Shown piece after piece: positions 45,347 to 54,310 of a DNA stretch of 64,000 bases (position 1 is its first letter; the number at the start of each line of letters is the position of its first letter). Source of the stretch: Pseudoalteromonas flavipulchra NCIMB 2033 = ATCC BAA-314 (GTDB lineage Bacteria > Pseudomonadota > Gammaproteobacteria > Enterobacterales > Alteromonadaceae); contig JWIH01000020.1 in NCBI GenBank assembly GCA_000814665.1, positions 62,001-126,000 on the forward strand, given 5' to 3'. The notes beneath the pieces were generated by a model. That model saw only the letters and a list, made by a program, of their open reading frames with translations, ran no database searches and had not been told where the DNA came from. The translations under genes were made by a program, and so were the position numbers.

Positions 45347-45351
45347 TGATG

Positions 45352-45462
45352 TGTATAACAAGGCGCTTAACACGTTTTCTTCGGTCACTGGGATAAAAAC
45401 ACAATGCCATGCTTCGCATAGTGTGGCATTGTGTTTTTTGCCCGTTAGCTTAAAGTTAGGTG
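45352..45462. other. attC-like integron site 4 (about 110 bp)
   Basis: It begins TGTATAACAAGGCGCTTAAC (45352 onward), a classic Vibrio/Pseudoalteromonas attC start, and ends CGTTAGCTTAAAGTTAGGTG, with R' GTTAGGTG at 45455-45462. The centre is a strong hairpin: ACACAATGCCA pairs with TGGCATTGTGT. It directly follows the esterase gene. The R' end is complemented exactly by CACCTAAC at 45898. Confidence 0.85.
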
Positions 45463-45488
45463 TTATAGAAATACGAGGAGATACCAGT

Positions 45489-45896
45489 ATGGATCATATT
45501 GATCTATTTCCACTTTTATATAATCGTCTCAATCAAGAAAATCAATCAATGCCTGAGTATATTGGCGAATTTAATGGTGTTGGGTCATTGCCAAAAGGGG
45601 AATATCCAGCCATTTATTATTGGGTGGATCGTGAAAACCATAACAGTGTAAGGCTTTCGTTTAACACCCCGAAGCTTGAAACGTGGTGTGTAGAGGAAGC
45701 TCTAGCCAATGGTTTGAATGTGGATGTAATTGAATCATCAGTACAGAAGGCTCTGGCAACTCTTCAACAAGTTAGCTCATCAGCTTTTGAGGCGATGATG
45801 AATGAAATGCTTAACTCAGAACCTGGCTCGTCGACAGTTAAAAACTCAATAGAAACCACGCCTTCAAAACCTAAGAAATGGTGGCAGTTTTGGTGA
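45489..45896 (+). CDS. hypothetical cassette protein with Trp-rich tail
   Basis: A 135-residue protein starting MDHIDLFPLLYNRLNQENQ, with GAGGAG about 8 bases upstream of the ATG at 45489. It has an alpha/beta N-terminal domain (YPAIYYWVDRENHNSVRLSF, LETWCVEEALANGLNV), a helix, a Ser/Thr/Pro-rich linker and the end KPKKWWQFW. No family is recognised. The aromatic tail after a basic patch could bind a membrane. The gene fills a cassette from 45455 to 45905. Confidence 0.65.
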   Translation: MDHIDLFPLLYNRLNQENQSMPEYIGEFNGVGSLPKGEYPAIYYWVDRENHNSVRLSFNTPKLETWCVEEALANGLNVDVIESSVQKALATLQQVSSSAFEAMMNEMLNSEPGSSTVKNSIETTPSKPKKWWQFW

Positions 45897-45897
45897 A

Positions 45898-45935
45898 AAC
45901 ACCTAACAAGAGACTATGGCGTCAATAGCTAAATT
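45898..45935. other. 5' half of attC-like site 5, disrupted by IS110
   Basis: CACCTAAC at 45898-45905 is the exact complement of GTTAGGTG at 45455-45462, marking the end of the small cassette. After AAGAGACTATGGCGTC the sequence passes into an IS110 transposase end instead of the second half-site. IS110 relatives of the IS1111-attC group are known to insert in attC sites, which fits. Confidence 0.7.
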
Positions 45936-46474
<539 letters not shown>

Positions 46475-46602
46475 CTTGATAGATAAACAGGCTCTTGTGC
46501 TAAATTGTAACTCCACTCAAGTTAAGTAAATTTTACGCAAATTATACGGCAACGAAATTTCGACAAGGATAGAATAAAGACATAGCGCAAGTTGGAGTCA
46601 CT

Positions 46603-47637
46603 ATGTTTTCCGAGAATGGATTTATTGCCAAGAACGAGTATCTCGTTAGTTTTCTGGTTTTGCTGTTAACCAGCGCCTTTGCCGTTGCCTTAGACTCGCT
46701 GCTACATTCGGCGATCAGTGTATTGTTGGTATTGCAGTTGGGGGTTGTTGTTGTTTCTCTCATCGCAAAACGTTGGATGGCACTGGGAGTGGCGATTGTT
46801 AGCAGTCTAGTGTTCAACTTCTTCATCACAGAGCCCAGATACACGCTTCATATGAATAATACCGAAGATGTGGTCAATTTAGTGGTATTTATCGCGGTGG
46901 CATTAGCTACTAGCTATTTATCGAGCTATATCAAAGAGCAAAAGCAGCAGCTTTTAGTTGCGAACGTGCGCTCTAATATCTTGTTGTCGGTTTCTCATGA
47001 TCTACGCACACCGCTCGCTGCGGTGATGGGCGCGCTCGAAACGCTAGAAACCTATCGTGATAAGTTAGACCAAGACGAGCAAAATGAGCTGTTGGGGTCG
47101 GCACGATCAGAAAGCCACCGTTTGTTTCGCTATATCGAAAATATCTTGCAAGCCACCAAGTTACAGCATCAAGGGGATGAGCTTTCGCTGTTGAAGCAAC
47201 CTACGTCTATTGATGTCTTGATCGATAACGTGATTTTGCGGCTAGGCGCGCCATGCGTCTCGAGAATGCCACAGAATATGAGTCCAATTCTCACGATACA
47301 AGCTGCACTCATTGAACAAGCCCTGTTTAACTTAATTGAAAATGCAGTCACCTTTAGTCCCGATGGAGAGCGGGTTGAGATTTCCTTAGGAGAAACGCAG
47401 CAAGCGTTGTTGATATTTATTCAGGATAACGGCCCTGGGATCCCCGTTGCTCGGCAAAAGGAAGTCTTTACCGCCTTTAGCTCGTTTCGACAAAGCGCCA
47501 GCAAAGACGGTGGCAGTGGCTTAGGGCTGAGTGTGGCGAGAGGTATCATTCGTGCGCACGGCGGAGATATTCGCATTTTACCGACGACGCAAGGCTGCAC
47601 AATGGAAGTTAGTTTGCCAAAAGAGGAGGCGCATTGA
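46603..47637 (+). CDS. KdpD-like sensor histidine kinase lacking the KdpD/Usp N-terminus
   Basis: A 344-residue inner-membrane kinase. Four hydrophobic segments at residues 13-110 (DUF4118-type KdpD membrane domain, with VSSLVFNFFITEPRYTLHM) are followed by a HisKA domain with VSHDLRTPLAAVMG and a HATPase with N box NLIENAV, G1 DNGPGIP and G2 GSGLGLSVARG. The approximately 500-residue N-terminal KdpD and universal-stress domains of E. coli KdpD are absent. It is coupled to a KdpE-like regulator (TGATG overlap) and followed by potassium channel genes, so sensing of potassium or turgor is inferred. The gene starts right after the mobile-element debris. Confidence 0.88.
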   Translation: MFSENGFIAKNEYLVSFLVLLLTSAFAVALDSLLHSAISVLLVLQLGVVVVSLIAKRWMALGVAIVSSLVFNFFITEPRYTLHMNNTEDVVNLVVFIAVALATSYLSSYIKEQKQQLLVANVRSNILLSVSHDLRTPLAAVMGALETLETYRDKLDQDEQNELLGSARSESHRLFRYIENILQATKLQHQGDELSLLKQPTSIDVLIDNVILRLGAPCVSRMPQNMSPILTIQAALIEQALFNLIENAVTFSPDGERVEISLGETQQALLIFIQDNGPGIPVARQKEVFTAFSSFRQSASKDGGSGLGLSVARGIIRAHGGDIRILPTTQGCTMEVSLPKEEAH

Positions 47638-48338
47638 TGACTCACACCATTTTATTGATTGACGATGAAGAAGAGATCCGTCGTTTTATCCGCTTAGCAT
47701 TAAAAGCTGAAGGGCTGAATTATGTGGAAGCCAGCACCGGAAAGGAAGCCATGTCGGTGCTAAAAGGTGAGCTGCCAGACTTGGTGATCTTAGATCTTGG
47801 GCTGCCAGATTTTGATGGATATAGCATTTTGAAGAAGATCCGAGAAACCAGCAAGCTACCAGTATTGATCTTAACTGCACGAGATCAAGAGGCCGAGAAG
47901 ATTAAACTGCTGGAGGGCGGCGCAAACGACTACCTGACGAAGCCTTTTAGCATCAAAGAGCTGGTGGTACGCGTTAAAGTGCTATTACGAGATTTAGTAC
48001 CGAACAAACGCTTACTCGCCATTGACTACGGCAAGTTGATGATAGATCTACAAAAGCATCAAGTCATTATGGATAACGCACCATTAGCACTATCGAAAAA
48101 GGAATTTGCACTACTTAGTATGCTTGCACAAAGAGCACAAGAATTAGTCAGTCAGCAAACCTTATTAAAGCAAATTTGGGGCGAAAGCCATGTGGAAGAT
48201 AGTCACTATTTACGGATTGTGGTCAGCCAGTTACGTAAGAAACTCAGTGATGATGCTGCTACACCAAAAATCATAGAAACTGAGCCCGGGGTTGGTTATC
48301 GGTTTTTACTTTTACCGCTCAATAAGCATTTCTCATAA
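47637..48338 (+). CDS. KdpE-like OmpR-family response regulator
   Basis: 233 residues. The receiver domain has acidic pocket IDDEEE, phospho-acceptor Asp in LVILDLGLPDFDG, and LTARDQ and LTKPFS. The winged-helix C-terminus has LSKKEFALLSMLAQ and ESHYLRIVVSQLRKKL-like sequence, as in OmpR/KdpE. The ATG at 47637 overlaps the kinase stop by one base. It most likely controls the ktrAB-type genes 20 bases downstream, and perhaps its own operon. Confidence 0.9.
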   Translation: MTHTILLIDDEEEIRRFIRLALKAEGLNYVEASTGKEAMSVLKGELPDLVILDLGLPDFDGYSILKKIRETSKLPVLILTARDQEAEKIKLLEGGANDYLTKPFSIKELVVRVKVLLRDLVPNKRLLAIDYGKLMIDLQKHQVIMDNAPLALSKKEFALLSMLAQRAQELVSQQTLLKQIWGESHVEDSHYLRIVVSQLRKKLSDDAATPKIIETEPGVGYRFLLLPLNKHFS

Positions 48339-48358
48339 CGGAGTATATAGAGGTTGTT

Positions 48359-49015
48359 ATGGCACAATTTGTAGTAATTGGTTTAGGTCGATTTGGTTTT
48401 GCGGCTTGTTTGGAATTAAAGCGGCTTGGAAACAAAGTGATAGGTGTAGATAGTCGCGAACGTGTGGTGAACCAAGTTGTTGAGCATATTGATTATGCCA
48501 CCTCTTTGGATGCGACCGATGAAACGGCATTACGCCAACTAGATATTACGAGAAGCAAAGCGGTACTGGTCGCCATTGGTGAAAACTTAGAAGCGAGCAT
48601 TTTATGTGTACTGTCGCTAAAAAACTTAGGCGTTGAGCAAATTTGGGTTAAGGCCAGCTCAGAAGCGCATCATACAATTTTATCTCGTTTAGGCGTAACA
48701 CGTGTGATCCACCCTGAAGAAGAAATGGGGATCAAGGTTGCACAAACACTGAATTACCCTATGGTGAATCAATATATGCAGTTGGGGCATGGCTTTTACA
48801 TGGTGGAAGTCATCGTGAATAAATTAAGCTGCGGACAGTCTTTGGCGACGCTATTAAAGCGTGCAAAGGGCGAAATCAAGGCTGTGTTAGTGCAGCGCGG
48901 CAAAGCGTGTTATACCAATCCAGCTGAGTCATTTTTGATCAACGAAGATGATAAAGTGATCCTCAACGGTCAGTTAAAAGCGTTAAATTCTATCGCGTTA
49001 AAACTGGGGGCGTAA
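48359..49015 (+). CDS. KtrA/TrkA-type potassium uptake regulatory subunit
   Basis: A 218-residue protein with an N-terminal RCK Rossmann fold (VIGLGRFG dinucleotide loop, GVDSRERV, VAIGENLEASILCVLSLK) and a C-terminal RCK_C domain (KAVLVQRGKACYTNPAESF, INEDDKVIL). It forms the cytoplasmic ring that gates KtrB-type channels with ATP/ADP or NAD. The length is that of single-unit KtrA (about 220 residues), not the double-unit E. coli TrkA. Its stop shares a base with the start of the channel gene (TAATG). Confidence 0.9.
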   Translation: MAQFVVIGLGRFGFAACLELKRLGNKVIGVDSRERVVNQVVEHIDYATSLDATDETALRQLDITRSKAVLVAIGENLEASILCVLSLKNLGVEQIWVKASSEAHHTILSRLGVTRVIHPEEEMGIKVAQTLNYPMVNQYMQLGHGFYMVEVIVNKLSCGQSLATLLKRAKGEIKAVLVQRGKACYTNPAESFLINEDDKVILNGQLKALNSIALKLGA

Positions 49016-50385
49016 TGAAAACATGGAGTCCCCACTATTATCCCTATCCAAATAGCAAGCCCAAAGCCCACAAAAAGCCGCTGAGGTTAAGCCCCCCTGC
49101 AGTTCTGTTTATTGGGTTTTGCGGGCTGATAGCTTTAGGTACTATTTTGTTGTTGCTACCGATAGCACACACCCAAGACATTAAAGTGATGCAAGCGTTA
49201 TTTACTGCGACTTCCGCGGTAACGGTGACAGGACTTGCGGTACTGAGTACGCCAAATGATTTTACGACCTTTGGCCATCTCGTTATTGCCAGTCTTATTC
49301 AAATCGGTGGACTGGGCTTTATGACCATTACGGTTGTGGTGCTGCGGGGGATGGGGCAGCAAATGGACATTAGTAAACAACTTATCGCAAAAGAAAGCTT
49401 TGGCATAGCTCGATTTGATCAGTTGGTTGATACAGCCAAATGCGTGTTAGTTTATGCGCTGATCATCGAATCGATAGGGTTTACCATTTTGCTTGCCCAC
49501 TGGTATCAAACGCTACCGCTTGGTGATGCGATAATGCAAAGCTTCTTCTACACTATTTCGGCTTTTAACAATGCCGGATTTGCATTGCATGATGACAGCC
49601 TAACCAGTTTTCGTGGTGATTGGGTCGTTAATCTTGTGATATCAGGGTTATTTGTGATTGGCGGACTTGGATTCGTGGTGTTGATGGATATAGTAAAACG
49701 ACGCCGTTGGAGCCGGTTTGGATCTGCCACTAAGTTAGTGTTGATAGCAACTGCGGTGTTAAATGTGCTGGCATTTAGCTTATTTTGGCTTTTTGAAGCA
49801 AATAACCCAGAGACCCTCGGAAATTTGCCGTTGTCTGAGCAAGTGATCACTGCCTGGATGCAAGCGGTAACGCCACGGACAGCGGGCTTTAACAGTATCG
49901 ACTTTGCGCTGGTGAATGACGAAAGTACCGTGCTGACCATTTGGTTAATGATAATAGGGGGCGGCTCTATGAGTACCGCCAGTGGTCTTAAAATAACCAC
50001 AGTGGTGGTGCTATTAATGGCAACCTACGCTTATCTGAGACGCAGAGATCAAGTCGCTATCGGACACAGACAGATCTCGCCTGAAACGGTATTTAAGGCG
50101 CTTAGTCTCACCGTGGTGTACTTTTTTACCGTGATGCTCGCAACCCTTATTTTAACGATCACCGAGCAGGCAAATTTAACGGATATCACGTTTGAAGCCG
50201 TGTCGGCATTAGGCACAGTTGGCTTATCTCGAGGGATCACTGGCTCATTGTCTGAACCCGGTGAAGCGGTAATCATCTTTTTAATGCTGATTGGACGCTT
50301 GGGGCCGTTAACCTTTCTATATTTGATTGCTCGCCCGAAACGGGAGAATTTAAAGTATGCAAAAGCGGAAATTCAGGTAGGATAA
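49015..50385 (+). CDS. KtrB/TrkH-type potassium channel subunit
   Basis: A 456-residue membrane protein with eight or more helices and four selectivity P-loops: TSAVTVTGLAV, FYTISAFNNAGFAL, VTPRTAGFNSIDF and ALGTVGLSRG. These are the diagnostic sequences of the SKT (Trk/Ktr/HKT) superfamily. It starts with ATG overlapping the KtrA stop. With the upstream two-component pair it forms a four-gene potassium operon in which KdpDE-like regulation is attached to Ktr transport, not to a KdpFABC pump. Confidence 0.92.
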   Translation: MKTWSPHYYPYPNSKPKAHKKPLRLSPPAVLFIGFCGLIALGTILLLLPIAHTQDIKVMQALFTATSAVTVTGLAVLSTPNDFTTFGHLVIASLIQIGGLGFMTITVVVLRGMGQQMDISKQLIAKESFGIARFDQLVDTAKCVLVYALIIESIGFTILLAHWYQTLPLGDAIMQSFFYTISAFNNAGFALHDDSLTSFRGDWVVNLVISGLFVIGGLGFVVLMDIVKRRRWSRFGSATKLVLIATAVLNVLAFSLFWLFEANNPETLGNLPLSEQVITAWMQAVTPRTAGFNSIDFALVNDESTVLTIWLMIIGGGSMSTASGLKITTVVVLLMATYAYLRRRDQVAIGHRQISPETVFKALSLTVVYFFTVMLATLILTITEQANLTDITFEAVSALGTVGLSRGITGSLSEPGEAVIIFLMLIGRLGPLTFLYLIARPKRENLKYAKAEIQVG

Positions 50386-50404
50386 GCAAAAAATAACGGA
50401 AATC

Positions 50405-51436
50405 ATGATGAAGTATCCCAAACCGTTGAAAGCGGGCAGTAAAATTGCGATCACGGCATTCTCAGCGGGCGTACCTGCTGCTATGCACGCGAGATTAGAC
50501 AACGCTTTGGATTATCTGGCGCAACAAGGTTTTGAACTCGAGGTTGGTGAATGCCTGCGAGATAACCACAACTACGTTAGCGCGGATGTCAAAACCCGTG
50601 CTAATGAGCTTTTGGGATACTTACTCGATGACACAATAGACGCGATTATGCCGCCATGGGGCGGTGCAATTGCAATGGATTTACTGACATTACTTAATTG
50701 GGAAAAGTTGGCCCATGCGCAGCCAAAATGGCTCATTGGTTTCTCTGATGTCAGCACTTTGCTGAGCGCAGTGACTTGCAAACTAGGCTGGGCAAGCGTG
50801 CATGCAACTAACCTTATGCAATTAAATGTGCATCAACAAGACGCATTAACGGTTGGACTTTTTAACCATTTGAGGCGCGCGCCTAATGACTCTTTTACGC
50901 AGTTTCCCTCGACACATTTTGAAGCTGAGCCACTCAATTTTGTTGATTTTCCCGATGCTGGATTTAACTTATCCGCGAGCACTCAATGGCGTATTTTGGC
51001 CAATGGCAATCACCGTCAACAGTTTGCTGGTCGATTATTAGGCGGCTGTTTGGATATTCACATGTTATTGGCTGGTACGGAATATTTTGATCTGGACGCT
51101 TTTTCACAGGCGCACCCTGATGAGTCGATTATCTTATATTTTGAAAATGGTGAAATGCCGCCAGCGGCATACTATCGTGCGCTGCAAAGTATTAATTTAC
51201 GAGGTTGGTTTTCGAAAGTCGCTGGAGTTTTGATTGGTCGAAATCCAGAGCCGCTGGCAAAAGATAGCGACTGGACGCACCTAGATGCATTGCAAAACGT
51301 CTTTACTGGTTGCGATTTCCCGGTGCTATACGATGTGGATATAGGCCATCAAGCGCCGAATTTAACGCTGATTAACGGCGCATATGCAGAAGTGACTGTT
51401 GGCGATACCTTTTCAATTACACAGACATTAATATGA
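50405..51436 (+). CDS. S66 family peptidase (LD-carboxypeptidase / MccF-like)
   Basis: A 343-residue cytoplasmic protein. The family features are visible: LKAGSKIAITAFSAGVP at the start, MPPWGGAIAMDLL (GG motif), the nucleophile in LIGFSDVSTLL (GxSD), and a C-terminal DVDIGHQAPNLTL carrying the His. S66 enzymes cleave murein LD-peptides (LdcA) or detoxify microcin C-like aminoacyl adenylates (MccF). The GFSD form and the length lean towards MccF-like. It overlaps the following GNAT gene by 4 bases, and an S66 peptidase plus an acetyltransferase is a combination known from microcin C immunity. The role here is inferred. Confidence 0.8.
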   Translation: MMKYPKPLKAGSKIAITAFSAGVPAAMHARLDNALDYLAQQGFELEVGECLRDNHNYVSADVKTRANELLGYLLDDTIDAIMPPWGGAIAMDLLTLLNWEKLAHAQPKWLIGFSDVSTLLSAVTCKLGWASVHATNLMQLNVHQQDALTVGLFNHLRRAPNDSFTQFPSTHFEAEPLNFVDFPDAGFNLSASTQWRILANGNHRQQFAGRLLGGCLDIHMLLAGTEYFDLDAFSQAHPDESIILYFENGEMPPAAYYRALQSINLRGWFSKVAGVLIGRNPEPLAKDSDWTHLDALQNVFTGCDFPVLYDVDIGHQAPNLTLINGAYAEVTVGDTFSITQTLI

Positions 51437-51876
51437 ATCTAGAATATAAAGTCGGCTCGATAGATGACCTCCTTGCGATAGAAAACCAAATTCCTGAATT
51501 TGCCACGCCAAGAAAGGGTGAGGAAGTCGTAGACAAACTGCAAGATAAACAACATTTATTGCTGGTGGCGTACGCTCAAGGCAAGCCTGTAGGATATAAA
51601 CTGGGCCACGAACTGCCAAATAACGAGTTTTATAGTTGGTTAGGCGCGGTCATCCCCGAATATCGCGGTAAGGGTATTGCCAAGCAGTTGTTGGTGATGC
51701 AAGAAACGTGGTGCAAAGCGCAAGGCTATAGCGCAATCAGAGTAAAGTCGAGAAATCTATTTAAAAACATGCTATTGATGCTAATAAGCCGCGATTACCA
51801 GATTGTAAAATGTGAACAAATCAACGGCTCATCGGATTGCAAAATTCACTTTTATAAGCAATTACCAAAAGCCTAA
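51433..51876 (+). CDS. GNAT family N-acetyltransferase
   Basis: 147 residues with acetyl-CoA motif GAVIPEYRGKGIAKQLLVMQ (RGKGIA) and a downstream SAIRVKSRNLFKNMLLMLISRDY. The ATG at 51433 overlaps the stop of the S66 peptidase gene (ATGA). The substrate is unknown; context suggests that it and the peptidase form one detoxification or immunity unit. A bidirectional terminator starts inside its last codons. Confidence 0.82.
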   Translation: MNLEYKVGSIDDLLAIENQIPEFATPRKGEEVVDKLQDKQHLLLVAYAQGKPVGYKLGHELPNNEFYSWLGAVIPEYRGKGIAKQLLVMQETWCKAQGYSAIRVKSRNLFKNMLLMLISRDYQIVKCEQINGSSDCKIHFYKQLPKA

Positions 51877-51897
51877 CACTTGATGTTAGGCTTTATT
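51871..51897. terminator. bidirectional terminator between convergent genes
   Basis: GCCTAACA (51871-51878) pairs with TGTTAGGC (51884-51891) with loop CTTGA, then TTTATTGTT. On the other strand it is followed by TTTTGG. It serves the GNAT gene (plus) and the BASS transporter gene (minus, ending at 51886). Confidence 0.75.
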
Positions 51898-52830
51898 GTT
51901 ATCAGATGAGCTGCCGGCGCTTCGTCGCCATATTCCAGCTAATATCGAGCCGCTGACATTATGCCAAATAGAAAATAGGGTACCTGCTACGGCCGCTGCA
52001 GGAGTAAAAAACTTCATAGCAAGCGCAACAGCAAGGCCCGAGTTCTGCATACCCACCTCAAAGGCCATGGTGCGACATACTTTTTCGTCAAAACCGAGCC
52101 GTTTCGGAATGAAATAGCCCAAAAGTAGTCCTGTAGTATTGTGCAGGATCACGGCAACCAGCATAACGAGCCCGATGCTTTGAAGTTTAGGTTGATTAAG
52201 AGCAACGATCACTGCAATGATAAAAACGATTGAAAGCATTGAAAGTAAAGGCAGTATCGGAGTTGTTTTGATAATAGAATGCGCCAGTGGCTTGGCAAGC
52301 AATGTATTGAAAGTAACGCCCACAGCCACAGGAAATAGCACAATTTTTAGCAGGCTCGTCAACATATCAGAAAACTGAATATCAACCACCTGGCCAATCA
52401 TCAATGTGGTAATTAGTGGCGTTAAGAACACGCCGAGTAAAGTACTAATCGCGGTCATAGAAATCGATAACGCGACATCTCCTTTGGCGAGATAACACAA
52501 AACGTTACTAGCCGTGCCGCCAGCAACCGTGCCCACTAAAATCATACCAATTAATAAGTCAGTTTCTACGCTCATTGTGGTTGCAATCAAGTAGGCAACA
52601 CTCGGCATTACGGTAAATTGAAGCAGTACACTAACGCAAATGGCTTTTTTGTTGTCAAGCACGCGTAAAAAGTCTTTTGTAGTGAGGGTTAACCCCATTG
52701 TCAGCATGATCAACATTAATAACGGAATAATACTGCCTTTAAACGCGCTAAATAGAGTTGGAAAAAGATAAGCGGTTACTGAGCAAATAATGGCCCAAAG
52801 AGGGAATAGTTGTACGATTCTTGTCATCAT
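51886..52830 (-). CDS. BASS family (bile acid:Na+ symporter-like) transporter
   Basis: A 314-residue protein with about nine hydrophobic helices. The conserved stretches LMLIMLTMGLTLT, VGTVAGGTASNVLCYLAKGDVALS, TLLGVFLTPLIT and AFEVGMQNSGLAVALA are the core signatures of the BASS/YocS/PanS family, including the sodium-binding crossover segments. Bacterial members take up organic acids, pantoate, taurocholate and similar compounds. The substrate cannot be told. The first of two adjacent Met codons is taken as the start. Confidence 0.88.
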   Translation of the reverse strand: MMTRIVQLFPLWAIICSVTAYLFPTLFSAFKGSIIPLLMLIMLTMGLTLTTKDFLRVLDNKKAICVSVLLQFTVMPSVAYLIATTMSVETDLLIGMILVGTVAGGTASNVLCYLAKGDVALSISMTAISTLLGVFLTPLITTLMIGQVVDIQFSDMLTSLLKIVLFPVAVGVTFNTLLAKPLAHSIIKTTPILPLLSMLSIVFIIAVIVALNQPKLQSIGLVMLVAVILHNTTGLLLGYFIPKRLGFDEKVCRTMAFEVGMQNSGLAVALAMKFFTPAAAVAGTLFSIWHNVSGSILAGIWRRSAGSSSDNNKA

Positions 52831-53028
52831 ATTTTTACTTTATTTTTCTTTAGATATTAACGAAATTTTCGTCAAACACCTAGCTCCAGAGATCTGGCTC
52901 ATGGGCGTTAATGGTTATCTTAGGTAAAACAGCTTGTTACATTTTACTAATTTTATAGTTGGGCCCGTTTGAGGGAATTAGGTATAGTCGTTACTACGAA
53001 AATGATAAGTAGAAAATAGGAATAAAAA

Positions 53029-53079
53029 ATGAAGGAAGGTATGCTCAGTACCAAAATGGCTAAAGGTTGGAGGGGTTAA
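53029..53079 (+). CDS. possible 16-residue upstream ORF
   Basis: ATG 53029 to TAA 53077-53079 encodes MKEGMLSTKMAKGWRG. AGGAAT lies about 7 bases upstream. It ends 9 bases before the next ATG (53089), and its last codons contain the GGAGGGG that serves that gene. It could be a leader peptide or chance. Confidence 0.3.
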   Translation: MKEGMLSTKMAKGWRG

Positions 53080-53088
53080 TCTTATTCC

Positions 53089-53451
53089 ATGGAAACAAAA
53101 CTGCTAAAGATAAAATTAAACTTGAATGCTCGTCCTCAAGCGGATGAATTACTTGCTTATATGCAGGATAATATCGCGTTTACGAGAGAAGAGATGCGAC
53201 AGAAAGGCTACTTTTGGGATTCCGTATTTTTTGCTGAAGAAGGCGGAAGAGAGTATCTCTATATTGTAATAAAGTCTGAAGACTTTAGCTGTATTATGAT
53301 GGATGAATCTGAGCTAATTTGTACACCTTTTCGTGAAGTGTATGAGCGCTTTAGGAAAGCATGTTGGTCAACAGAGCCATATCAAGATATCGAAGCGTTG
53401 GCGTGTTTCAATTCACAAATGGAGTTTGACTCTGTCGAACCCAGTAAATAA
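53089..53451 (+). CDS. hypothetical protein (DUF6176-like)
   Basis: A 120-residue soluble protein: KLLKIKLNLNARPQADELLAYM, then FTREEMRQKGYFWDSVFFAEEGGREYLYIVIKSEDF, then a helix-rich end with YERFRKACWSTEP. The small alpha/beta form resembles dimeric ferredoxin-like-fold proteins such as DUF6176; the match is from memory and weak. A strong GGAGGGG lies about 11 bases before the ATG. It is convergent with the DMT transporter gene, 7 bases away. Confidence 0.6.
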   Translation: METKLLKIKLNLNARPQADELLAYMQDNIAFTREEMRQKGYFWDSVFFAEEGGREYLYIVIKSEDFSCIMMDESELICTPFREVYERFRKACWSTEPYQDIEALACFNSQMEFDSVEPSK

Positions 53452-53458
53452 AAAAGGG

Positions 53459-54304
53459 TTATACTTTTGCACCGCTTTTACTATAGAGCAACGCCGCAAA
53501 AATAATGACACTGCCAATACCAAGGCGAACGAGGTCAGCTTCTCGGTTCCAAATCAGCAAATTGACAATGATCCCAGCAGGGATCAGCACATTGTTCATT
53601 ACCGCGAGTTCACCCACCGAGACGCGGGTCAGTCCCAAGTTCCAGACGTAATACCCGACGCCTGAAGCAATCAAGCCTAAATAAATCAGTATTCCCCATT
53701 GTAGATTAGTACTTGGGAGTTGCTGGGGATTGCCGAATAACATAAACCCAATGGCGAGCACGAGCGACGCACCAATAAAGAAAAAACCGAAACTTTGATG
53801 GTGTACCAGCTGGTAATGGTTACTTAAGCGTTTGTAACTTACTTGGCCTATTGCAAAGCAAAGGTTTGCCCCTTGCACTAGTAGCAAGCCAAAAAGGTAG
53901 TCGCTAGTAAGCTCAGTAAATCTAATGGTGATTGCACCAATGATAGCTATGAGTGCAGACAACAAGAAGGTGCCATTGAACGAGCGGTTTAGTAAGTCAT
54001 TGAGTACAGTAATATAGATGGGTGTCATCACAGTGAATAGCAACACTTCAGGTACGCTTAGGTATAAAAAAGAATGATAGTAAAAGCCATACATCAGACC
54101 AATCTGCACTGCACCGATTGCCATCAACTTGATTATCAACTCCTTATTCACCGAGTTCAATTTCAAAAATGGAATAAACACAATCGCTGCTAGCAAGGTT
54201 CTAGATAAAGCGCTAAACCAAGCATCGACTTGGCCTGCCAAATAGACGCCAATCAAAGAAAACGAGAACGCCCAAAGTAAAGTAACAATCCAAAGTAATG
54301 GCAT
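53459..54304 (-). CDS. DMT/EamA family transporter
   Basis: About 281 residues with ten hydrophobic helices in two EamA halves. Typical motifs are LLWAFSFSLIGVYLAGQVDAW at the start, LPSTNLQWGILIYLGLIASGVGYYVWNLGL in the second half, and VMNNVLIPAGIIVNLLIW near the end. Members export amino acids, nucleosides or drugs. ATG 54304 is chosen; a TTG two codons earlier is possible. The substrate is unknown. Confidence 0.85.
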   Translation of the reverse strand: MPLLWIVTLLWAFSFSLIGVYLAGQVDAWFSALSRTLLAAIVFIPFLKLNSVNKELIIKLMAIGAVQIGLMYGFYYHSFLYLSVPEVLLFTVMTPIYITVLNDLLNRSFNGTFLLSALIAIIGAITIRFTELTSDYLFGLLLVQGANLCFAIGQVSYKRLSNHYQLVHHQSFGFFFIGASLVLAIGFMLFGNPQQLPSTNLQWGILIYLGLIASGVGYYVWNLGLTRVSVGELAVMNNVLIPAGIIVNLLIWNREADLVRLGIGSVIIFAALLYSKSGAKV

Positions 54305-54310
54305 AGACAA

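Noticed and set aside
46603..50385. A kdp operon
   Set aside because: The transporter genes carry KtrA/TrkA RCK and SKT channel signatures, not KdpA/B/C; only the regulators are Kdp-like.
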